64,000 nt of DNA from Apodemus sylvaticus. Lineage: Eukaryota; Chordata; Mammalia; Rodentia; Muridae. The position numbers were made by a program, and so were the translations under genes. Below the pieces are notes generated by a model, which did not search any database, had not been told where the DNA came from, and saw only the letters and a list, made by a program, of their open reading frames with translations. The stretch covers positions 170,112,107-170,176,106 of the forward strand of contig NC_067472.1 in the NCBI RefSeq assembly GCF_947179515.1. Reading direction: 5' to 3'. Shown here piece after piece: positions 45,432-57,000 of the stretch; positions within the stretch are counted from its first letter, which is position 1; each line of letters starts with the position of its first letter.

Positions 45432-48400
45432 TAGAGGTAATAAATGACAGCTAGCTAGATGATACATGGATATATTGATAAAGGATAGCTAGCTAACTAG
45501 ACAGATGGATGCATGAATAGGTAGATGGGTAGATAGGTGATGATAGATTAGATTGATAGATCGATCAATCACAGGATGGGGGAAGACAGAGGCTAGAACC
45601 GACTCCACGCATATCAGAGGCTCAGCCAGAGACATCATTGTTTCTGGTCAGGATGGGGGCGACTATGGAATCAAGAGAAGCGGTAACAAGGAGGGACAGA
45701 CAGAAGGAGAAATAACCAAAGGACAGAGGCTGAGCGCTATGACGGAACAGCACCCCTCCCAAAGCTGTGTCTCCCACTTTCCCACTCCCCAGCTTCTGCT
45801 CAAGTGGCCCTTTTGGAAACAGTCTGCCGGGTGTAAGACAAGCTGACAAGCTGACGTCACTGTGGCTTTAGATCCGGCCTATATCCAAACACTGGGGTCT
45901 TTACATGAGAAAGGCAAGGCCTCAGTGAGTCTCGGAGAGAAAACAAAACACCTATCTAATGAGCGGAAACCTAGATATCCCTGGCTGGGACCCAAACTAA
46001 CAGCAAAGTGAGGCTGTGGGTGTGACATGGTGGCACAAGTGCTCCCTCGCATACGGAAGCCTGGAGTCCACGCCCACCTCTAAACGACACCTGTAAACCT
46101 GCACTAGAGAGCCGGAGGCAGGAATGGCAGGAGTTTCAGGTCATTCGCAGCTACACCATGAAATTGAGTTTGAAACTAGCCTGGCTGGGTGAGACCCTGA
46201 CCCCTAAAATCAAAGAGTAAAAAGCATAAAGTATGAAGAAAGCCCAGTATCTCTGCCTTCAGGGGTTTTTTGTTGTTGTTTTTTGTTTTTGTTTTTGTTT
46301 TTTGTTTTGGTTTTTTTGAGACAGGGTTTCTCTGTGTAGCCCTGGCTGTCCTGGAACTCACTCTGTAGACCAGGCTGGACTCGAACTCAGAAATCTGCCT
46401 GCCTCTGCCTGGGATTACAGGCGTGCGCCACCACTGCCTGGCTGCTTTCAGTTTCCATTTACCCGCCCACTGGCTTGCCTGCTCTCCTGCACACAGGGAT
46501 TTCCTACCTGGCATCTGGGCAGACCAGCCTCTCTTTCCCACTGAAGACAACTCTAAGAGTAACTGAGACACCTTACTGCCAGCCAGCTGTTTTTAGCGTC
46601 CTGTTCCAGATCAGCCTAAAGGTCTTTCTACGGTCATTGTTCTAAGTCCTTGGTCTCAGGATAACAAATGTGGCAGGGTCGGGGGTGAGGGGGAATGGGG
46701 GGGGGGGGACTGGAAGATAGCTAAGTGGTTAATAGCATTAGCTTCTGCTCCAGGGGACGCAGATTACATTCCTCCACCTATATGGTGGTTCAGAACCATT
46801 TGTATCTCCAGTCCCAGGGGATCCAATGCCCTCTTCTGGCAGGTACACACTGCACAAACTTACACATAGGCAAAAAAACCCATTCACATAAAAAATAAAA
46901 ACATAAATAGGAGCTGGTCAGGCCTGGGCGAGCTCACACTGGCAGCACGGACCTCCTGGGAAAGGTTTGCTCCCTCGAGCACTGGGGACTTCACACCGAC
47001 CTGCAGAAGCAGGTCTGAGATTAATGGCTCAGTCAACTACATCCTGACTGGACCATGGTTCCTACCCATTCGCCAGGTCCTCCCTTGTTTAAATGCAAAT
47101 CTCTGGTCACCACGCTGCAGCTGCAATACTTTAATTTTCCCAGCATAGCCCAGTGGTGGTGGTGGCAGCAGCGCCGCACGCCTGTAATCCCAGCACTCAG
47201 GAGGCGGAGGCAGGCGGATTTCTGAGCCCAGCCTGGTCTACAGAGTGAGTTCCAGGACAGCCCGGACTACACAGAGAAACCCTGTCTCGAAAAAACAAAA
47301 TCCAATAAAATAAAATAAAATAAAATAAAATAAAATAAAATAAAATAAAATAAAATAAAAAATTAAAAAAAAAAATCCCAGCATGGCCACTGTGAGGAGA
47401 ATGTCTTCCTTCCTACCCACCAAGCAATTCTGCTTGCTTCCCTTGGGGGAAAGTGGCCGGCCCAGTCAGTCATTTGGGATCTGCTGGCCAAAGACTCCAG
47501 CTACATGAAATCAGAGGCAAAGCGTGGCTAGAAGATACAAACTCAGGGGTGTCCAGGGTTGCCAGCTGCTAAGGGCAGCCAAGAGACAGGTGTGGGGTGA
47601 GCCACCCACCCTCGGGGTCTCCTTCGCCAACCCACGATATAGGATGTCTGGCCTACTAATTCACACCTTTACACATTTTACATTTATTATGTGTGTCTGT
47701 GTGGAGCGGCATGTGTGTGGATGTCAGCGGAGGTATGGGAGCCATTTTTTCTCCTTCCGCCATGTAGGTCCCAGGGAGCTGACTCAGGTTATCAGGCAGA
47801 TGACTTCATCCACTGAGCCATCCGGACAGCCCTAGGTAATGACTTCAAGAACTGAATGGAGGCTCCAGACTTGGTCTACCTCGCAGCCAAATGCTGGCAG
47901 AGGCAGGCGCTGGGCCACACCCCCAGGCTCTCACTGGGCCACCGGTGAGCCACACCCCCAGGCTCTCAGGGGGTAATTCTAGGCCACGCCCCCATTCCTC
48001 CCAAGAATAAATGTCTGCGGCTCTAAGCAATCACATACATAGGCCCTGTGTATATAGTGTGCCCTGGCTATATAGTGTGAGCTGTTAGGTTTCATCATTG
48101 ATGCCAGGCAGAACTTGTCATCCCAGTGCTAAGAAGTCTGAGGCAGAAGATAAGGAGTTCCAGATTAGCCTGAGGTCCATGAGACCCTGCCTCACAAAAT
48201 TAACTGATGGGCATGGTGGTGCTTGCCTTTATTCTCAGCCCCGGAGAGGCAGAGGCAGAGCGGGAGGCGGAGGCGGAGGCGGAGGCGGAGGCGGAGGCGG
48301 ATGAATCTCTGTGATTTAGAGACTAGTGAGGTCTACATATTGAGCCAGACTAGCCAAGTTTACATAGTGTCCTGTCTCAAAAATGTTTAACAAATGAATA

Positions 48401-51400
48401 GATCAGTGACAATGTTGGTGACGAATATATAAACAATCCAGCTAGACAAACATTGGTGTGATCTTCACATCTATTCTTTCTGTTTCAGACAGGATCTCAC
48501 CGCATAGCCCTGGCTATCCTGCAACTATGTAGACCAGGCTAGCCTTGAACTCTGAGATCCAGCTGCCTCTGCCTCCTGAGCGCTGGGACAAAAGGCATGT
48601 GCTTCTTCTTCTTCTTCTTATTATTATTATTATTAATTTTTCTCCTTTATTCTCCTGTTTTTAATGGAAGAAGGGACTCACAAAGGCAGGGGGGAGGCTA
48701 GGGACCTTTGTAAGCTTTGTGATTTAGGAGTGAGGGAGAGAGAAAATGAGAGACACACGGAGAGGAGAGAAGGAAGGAGACGGTAAGGGAGAGCGGGGCA
48801 GGCGTGCTGGAGCCATGTCTCAGGGCTCCAGAGAGCTTACTGATCTTGCAGAGAAGCAAGCCTGGTCACCCGTGCCCACATGGCGGCGGCTCACAGGAAT
48901 CCTCCGATGCCTTCTGGCCTCTATGGGCCCTGTGCTCATATGCACACACTCCTGACAAAGACACACACACACACACAGACACACACACACAATTAAAAAT
49001 AATGTCTTGCCGACAGTAGTGACACACGCCTTGATCCCAGCACTCTGGAGGCAGAGGCAGTCGGATCTGTTTGAAGCCAGCCTGGTCTACAGAGCGAGCT
49101 AGAGTATAGCCAGGGCTACACAGTGAAACCCTGCCTCAAAACAACAACAACAATGACGACGACAACAAGTCTCAAAAGAGAGGTAGAGCAGGACAGACAA
49201 AGAACGACAAAGCAGCCTGGAGCTGAAGGGCACAGTGATGGGGACATCAAAGACCCCTTTACGCATCCATTTTTCTTCTTTTCTTCCTTTCTCACTCTTC
49301 CAGTTCTGTTTCTGTCTTTTTTTTTTTTTTTTTTGGGATGGGGTCTCATGTAGTTCAGGCTAGCCTCAAACTCACCATTTAGCCAACGATGACTGTGACC
49401 TTGTGACCCTCTTCCTCCACCTCCTAAAGGCTGCGACGGCAGGTGTGTGGTACCGCACCTGAGCCATCTAAGCCTGGGGATTGAACCATGACTTTGGGCA
49501 TACTAAGGCAAACACCGCGCCTATGAAGGCCCCTCCCCCACCTTCCGAGATAGCATCTTTCCGTGTAGTTCAGACTGGCCTGGAACTTACACCCATCCTC
49601 CTGCTTCAAGCCTCCCAAGTGCTGGGGCCGTAGTAGCGGACCACTACACCTGACCCGTATCCATGTCTGAATGACTTGGGGACAAAGGGGTTTCGGAGTA
49701 ACTCACGCGATCAGGATGACCAGGAAGGTTAGGATGGCCAGTCCCACAGTCACCAAGTCTCCCACCAGCACCATGTTCCTCAGTTGGTTGTCCGCCTGGA
49801 ACTTTAGAGTCATGCGGTACTGCCCGTCCTCTGGACAGGGGAAAGCGAAACTCAGCTTCCAACCGTTGCCCTTGGCAACCTCCTCCCCCTCCTCCACTCT
49901 GCTCCGGGGCTCACCACCCAGCACTGCGGGTCAGGCTCTCAAGTACCATTCACTGGGGCCAGCGCTGCAGCCCAGGCTGTCCCAGCCACAGCCCAAACCA
50001 AGGGCTACGTGAACCACACTTCCCGTTGACTGTGAGAGGGAGGCAAGAAGTTGGACCCAAACCCAAGAGAAGAGTTGGGCTCACAGCTATCATCTGAACA
50101 CTCGGGATGCTGAGGCAGGAGGACTACTCTGAGTTGAGGGCAGTCTGAGCTACAGAGTGAGAACCTGTCTCTTAGAAAGGAGGAAGGGAAAAAGAGGTGA
50201 GGGGAAGAGCAATGGGAAAGGGAGAGGAGAGGAAAAGGAGGAAGGGAGGAAAGACACCAACCGAGGACACCAAACGCAGACAATGTCTCCTGGCACCGTG
50301 CTCTGTAGCTGAGACCACGCCCCCTAACCCCGCGGGCTTCCTGACATCTGTTCTGCAGCTTCCTCTCTCTCCTCAGCCCTGCAACACTTTCTACAACCAA
50401 GACTCTTGGCTTGACCTCTGCAACTTGACTGTAACTGTGTCCTACCCACCCTCTGCACACACTGAAAGTATAAACTTTTGGTTAAAAAAAAAATGCCGGG
50501 CAGGGTGGCACACTGTTAGGCAGATCTATGTGAGTTTGAGGCCAGCCGCTCTACATAGGGAAATCTTGTCTCAACAAATCAAAAAACAAACAAGCCAACA
50601 TAATAAAAATGAGCAGGCAAGTCCTTGTGTTGGGCCCTAATTGGAATAAATCAGCAGCTGTGGAAAAGATGCAGGTGACAATTAGGGACATTGGTGGACA
50701 GGTGTGAAGTTGTCTGGTGTTGATAAGGACACGGCCAGCAGGCAGGTAATGCTGGCTACACAAGCTTGAGGACCCGAGTTCGAATCTCAGAACCTATGCA
50801 AAAATCCAGGTATGGTTATACACACACACCTCTGTCCCCAGGGAGGCTGAGACAGAAAGATTGATGAGACATCTTGGATACCAGTCTGGCTCCAGATCTA
50901 GCAGGAGACCCTCGTTCAAGGGAGCACGTTGGAGAGAGACGGGGGATACCTGGTGTCTTCGTCGGACTTGTGCATGTTCCTCTCTACAGCCACATGTTCA
51001 CACATGCCAGACGCATACTCAGGGAATTTATCAAGAGACCATTGTGGCTATCGGAGACAATGTCCTTAGGACATCGGAGACAGTGTCCTCAAAGCTACAT
51101 GTACTGTATGGGAAAAGGCAGATACCCATGGTTCGTTCTTTCTTTTTTTCTTTTTAAAGATCTATTTATTTATTATATGTACACTATAGCTATACTTCAG
51201 ACACACCAGAAGAGGGAGTCAGATTTCATTACAGATGGTTGTGAGCCACCATGTGGTTGCTGGGATTTGAACTCAGAACCTCTGTAAGAGCAGTCAGTGC
51301 TCTTAACCACTGAGCCATCTCTCCAGCCCCCGACTGTGATGGTCTGGATGAAAATGGTCCCCACAGGCTCATAATACTTGGTCACCATGGAGTGGCACTG

Positions 51401-54045
51401 CATCAGGAGGTGCGGCATCATTAGAGGAGTCAGTCACTGCGGTTGGCTCTGAGGCTTCAAAAGGTCAAAGCTCAGTTTCTCCCTTCCTGCTGCCCACATC
51501 TGGATGCAGAGTGCACCCTGCACACATCTGGATGCAGAGTGCGCCCTGCCCACATCTGGATGCAGAGTGCGTCCTGCCCACATCTGGATGCAGAGTGCAC
51601 CCTGCACACATCTGGATGCAGAGTGCGCCCTGCACACATCTGGATGCAGAGTGCGCCCTGCACACATCTGGATGCAGAGTGCGCCCCGCCCACATCTGGA
51701 TGCAGAGTGCCCCGCTGCTTCTCCAGCACCACGTCTGCCGTGTGCTGCTATGATCACAATGGACTAAGCCTCACTTCGGTCACGTGGTTCTGGTTTTAGA
51801 GTCAAGGATGGAGGAAAGTGGTTATGAAATCTCCCTTCACGACTAAGGAAAACTGCTGAGGCCAAGCATGTGGCAGGGTTGTCCCTGCCCGGAGGCCCAG
51901 AAACAGCACCGAGTGAAGTTGTGAAGGTGAAGCCAAGAGGTTAGTGATGCCAGAGCTGTGGGTCCCCTGCTGAGGAGAGCGGAGAGACAAGTGTGCTGCA
52001 GTCAACGAAGCTGAAAGGAGCTGGAGCTCTGAAAAGCGCTTTGACATCAGGCACGGAGAGGCAGAGTTTGGAGTGTGCCCAGCTGGGTTTTGGTCTTGCC
52101 TTAGTCCAGGCTTTCCTCACTGTGCTCCCCTCCTCCCCACTGTGCTCCCTTCCTTCCCACTGTGCTCCCTTCCTCCCCACTGTGCTCCCTTCCTTCCCAC
52201 TGTGCTCTCTTCCTCCCCACTGTGCTCCCTTCCTCCCCACTGTGCTCCCTTCTTTTCCACTGTGCTCTCTTCTTCCCCACTGTGCTCCTTTCCTCCCCAC
52301 TGTGCTCCTTTCCTCCCCACTGTGCTCCCTTCCTTCCCATTGTGCTCCCTTCCTCCCCACTGTGCTCCCTTTCTTCCCACTGTGCTCCCTTCCTCCCCAC
52401 TGTGCTCCCTTCCTCCCCACTGTGCTCCCTTCCTCCCCACTGTGCTCTCTTCCTCCCCACTGTGCTCCCTTCCTCCCCACTGTGCTCTCTTCCTCCCCAC
52501 TGTGCCCCCTTCCTCCCCACTGTGCTCCCTTCCTCCCCTTTGGATATTAATCCTGTGCCCTTGTATGCTGGAAGTATGTGATCTGCTCTTTAATTTTGAT
52601 TTTACAGAGGGTCACAGTTAAGAGACTGTGTGAGTCTCAGAAGAGACTTTGAACGTGAAAACAGAGTTGAGGCTGTGATAGACCATGGCGATGTATGAGG
52701 TTGGACTAAATGCATTTTGCAGTATGATCTGACACAGGCCTATTGTAGCCAAGGAGTGTGATGTGGTTTGAATGAGAACGGCCCAGACAGCCATGGTGGA
52801 CTAAAGGCCCGGATCACTAAGCCAGCCCCAGTTAAGTGCTTTTCCCTAGGAGTTGCCACGGTCATGGTGTCTCTTCATGGCCATAGAACACCAAGACAAA
52901 CACCATGGCAAAGATAATGAAGCATTAAAAAAATAAAGGTACCGAGGTTAGAGAGATGGCCCAGTGGGTGGGGAGGAGCACGGACTACTCTTCCAGAGGG
53001 CCAGAGCTCAATTCCCAGCACCCACACGGTGGCTCACAACTGTCTGTAAGTCCAGTAAAAATAAATTGTTAAAAATAGAATAAACTCAACAGCAAAGACT
53101 AAAATGAGTGAAACACAGGTGGAGAAGCCGTGCAGTTTACCACAGAGTGATCTTTCTGGATCACGTGTCACCGGGAGGCCCTGAGACCTGAGGAGGGGGA
53201 GGGGAGCAGTGATAGAGTTGGGACAGCAGAGCCGTGGCTGGGAGGCCAGGCTACGCCATCCCATCCGCTCTGCTGTAAGGATGTGGGTGTGTGTAGAACG
53301 TGTGAGTGACTGAGTCGACCTTTCTATGCTTTTCACACATGAGACTATCTAAACATACACCTTGTTTTCTGAGAGAGGATCTTTTCAGTGTGTGTGTGTG
53401 TGCCAGAGGTGAGGTGTCTTCTTTAATCCCTCTTCACCCTGATTTTGATGCAGGGTGTCTCCCTGAAACTAGTCCTTACAAATTCGTCCAGGCTGGCCAG
53501 GGAGTTTCAGGAATCCACTTCTCTCCCCTACTACCCAACCCCAGAGTGACAGGGTTGTACACAGGAACTATGTAGCTCAGGCTAGCCTTGAACTACAGAT
53601 CCTTCTGCCTCAGCCTCCCAAATGTACATGGGGAACCTTGAAACAGGACTCTACAGAAACAAAGACTGCGGGGAGCCTTGAAACCACTCTCCAGGAGCAT
53701 GTCTCTCTCCTATGCCACCCTGGCCTTTCCAAACCCACAGCTTACCAAAGCAGTACTTTTCCTTGATGCACTTGGGAATCGTTTTCTTGCAATACCAACA
53801 GTCCAGGGCCTCCTCCTTGAACGAGTCTGGACAGGGTGAAAGGGAGACGTGGAGAAAAGCAAAGCCCAAGAACAGGGGAGACAAGGGGAGAAGGAGGAGG
53901 GGTCCCCGGGGCTCCGAGGGCTGCAGGAGCTGCTGCCCAGCACAGTCACTGGAGCAAATGCCGGCGGATCATGTGAGAAATGGTTTCTGAAGGACTAAAT
54001 GGAATCCCCATAGGCCAGCTGACTGAATGTTCTGATCACAGAATA

Positions 54046-54082
<37 letters not shown>

Positions 54083-57000
54083 TAAGGATTAAACTTAGAG
54101 TCTTGAGTATTAGACAGGGTCTCTACCATTGAGCCACGCCCCCAGCCCCTCACTGGGGGATTCTAAACAGGGGCTCTACCACTGAGCCACGCCCCCAGCC
54201 CTCACTGGGGGATTCTAAACAGGGGCTCTACCACTGAGCCACACCCCCAACCCTCACTGGGGGATTCTAGGTAGAGGCTCTACCACTGAGCTATGCCCCC
54301 AGCCCTCACTGGGGGATTCTAAGCAGGGGCTCTACCACTGAGCCACGCCCCCAGCCCCTCACTGGGGGATTCTAGGCAGGGGCTCTACCACTGAGCCACG
54401 CCCCCAGCCCCTCACTGGGGGATTCTAGGCAGGGGCTCTACTACTGAGCCACGCCCCCAGCACCTCACTGGGGGATTCTAGGCAGGGGCTCTACCACTGA
54501 GCCACGCCCCCAGCCCCTCACTGGGGGATTCTAGGTAGAGGCTCTACCACTGAGCCACGCCCCCAGCCCTCACTGGGGGATTCTAGGTAGAGGCTCTACC
54601 ACTGAGCCACGCCCCCAGCCCTCACTGGGGGATTCTAGGTAGAGGCTCTACCACTGAGCCACGCCCCCAGCCCCTCACTGGGGGATTCTAGGTAGAGGCT
54701 CTACCACTGAGCCACGCCCCCAGCCCTCACTGGGGGATTCTAGGTAGAGGCTCTACCACTGAGCCACGCCCCCAGCCCTCACTGGGGGATTCTAGGTAGA
54801 GGCTCTACCACTGAGCCACGCCCCCAGCCCTCACTGGGGGATTCTAGGCAGGGGCTCTACCACTGAGCCACGCCCCCAGCCCTCACTGGGGGATTATGGG
54901 TAGAGGCTTTACCATTGGTCTACATTGCAAGTCCACTTTTTTTTAAGAGCCATGCCTTAACCAAAGCTTCGTTTTTGGCTGCCATGGAACATCTCATGTA
55001 TTTCCCATGTGTGCTCATTCACACAGACATGCATGCATGGAGGCCAGAGAACCTAGAAGTCTGTGCCCCAATCATGTGGGGCAGAACACGGGCTGTTGAG
55101 GGGCTTTGTTTTGTTTTTTGTTTTTGTTTGTTTTGTTGTTGTTGTTTTGTTTTGGATTTGGTTTTTTGAGACAGTGTTTCTCTGTGTAGCTGTGGCTGTC
55201 CTGGAACTCACTCTGTAGACCAGGCTGGCCTCGAACTCAGAAATCTGCCTGCCTCTGCCTCCCAAGTGCTGGGATTACAGGCATGCGCCACCACCACCCG
55301 GCTTGTCGAGTTTTTTAAAGCAAGCACCATTGCCCTCCGAGCCACTCGTTGGCCTCGACGTTTATTAATTTTTAGATCTGCTACTTTTGATCTCGAAGGC
55401 GCCTCTGACAAAGGTGTGGCAGGGTGCAGGTTCACCTGACTACTCCTCTTTCTGTGCAGCAGGATCCTAGATCCCTTTGCAGTGAGTTACACCCTCATGC
55501 CCTCTATTGAATCAAAGGAAAATGAAACTCTGTTGGGTATCATTCCAGGCCACACAACTGTCTGTGTGGCTTCCTAGTCTCAGAGGTCAGTATAAAAGCC
55601 ACACACCCAGTGGTACCCACAGTTACAGAGTTCCTGAGGCCCCAGTTCAAAGACTGTAATCATTTTTCATTAGCCCTCAAAAAGCAAATCTTGAAGAGCC
55701 AGCGAGATGGCACAGCTGGTAAAGGTGTTTGCCCACAAGACCGGTGACCTGAGTTCAATCCCAGCGACCCATAGGAAAGAAGGGGAGAACCCAGTTCTCT
55801 TCTGACCTCCACATGTGTGTTGCACTCACACACACATATCTTAATAAAATAAAATAAAATGTAAAACAAACAAAACAGCAAGCTGGGTGGTGGTGGTGCA
55901 CACCTTTAATCCCAGCACTCTAAAGACAGAAGCAAGAGGATCTTTATAAATTCTAGGTCAGCCTGGTCTACTGAGCGAGTTCAGCACAGCCAAAGCTACA
56001 CAGAGGAAAACCCTATCTCAAACAAACAAACAAACAGACCCAAAGCAAGTCTTGAGGTCATCTAGGTAACTCATGAAATACCAGCACTGTTGAGGGTTGA
56101 GGCAGGAGGATTGCCATGAGTTCCAGGTCAGTTTGGGTTACAGAGAGAGACCTTGTGTCAAAAAAGAAGCAAGGCGCCCCTGGGGAGCAGGGGGAGTGAG
56201 GCAGAGATAGCTCAGTGGGTAAGATGGCTGCCTCGTAAGCGTGAAGATTCAAGTTCAATCCTTAGAACAGAACAGCCGGGGGTGGTGTCCTGTGCCATTG
56301 CAGCTCTGAGGCAGAGACAGAGGGATCCCAGGGGCTCACTGGGCAGCCAGCCTAATCAGTGAGCTTCGTGACACCAGGAGACCCTATCTCAGAAGCCAGG
56401 GTGGAGCTGAAGAGATGGCTCAATAGTTCAAAAAATGTAGTAATTCTCAGATTCCAGCCCCGCATGGTGGTTCGCAACCATCTGCAACTCCAGTTCCAGG
56501 GGGCACTGCACACATGTGGTGCACATACATACATACATACATACATGCAAATACTCATTCATACAACTTTAAAAAATGACTGAAAATAACATGGTGGATG
56601 GCTACTGGGGCATCATGCCCAAGGTTGTTCCTCTGGCTTCCAAAAGTATGCATGCATACACATGCACACATACATGTGCACACATGAATGTGTGCATGTA
56701 CACACATGCATGCATGCACACACACATGCACACATATACACACTCGCACATACACACATGCACACAAATGCATATGTGTGCATGCACATGTGCAGGCACA
56801 TACAAACATTTATGCACAAACATATATACACATACTTGTGTATGCACATGAACACACATATATGCATGTGCACACACATGACCCCATGCATACACACATG
56901 TGCTCGCATGGACATTCATGCACACAGGCATGAGAGCACACACATGCATACAAATGCACACACACACATGTGTATGCATGCACTCACAGCAACCCCCCCT

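Noticed and set aside
51434..51799. Open frames with repeats such as HIWMQSAPC or ALCIQMCAGRTLHPDV
   Set aside because: Translation of a 28-bp minisatellite in an intron; not a repeat protein gene.
52101..52621. Long overlapping open frames of 120-185 codons on both strands, with repeated CAPFLPTVLPSSP- or GRKGAQWGGREHS-like peptides
   Set aside because: They are frame images of a 20-bp minisatellite inside an Izumo2 intron; period 20 keeps several frames open. There is no start context, splice link or homologue.
54108..54915. Regular direct repeats that resemble a CRISPR-like array
   Set aside because: Units are contiguous with no unique spacers, the genome is mammalian, and the unit matches a SINE head.
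56555..56979. Cys/His/Met-rich open frames on both strands
   Set aside because: Products of a degenerate CA/TG-rich simple repeat; both strands are open because stops are rare in such sequence.
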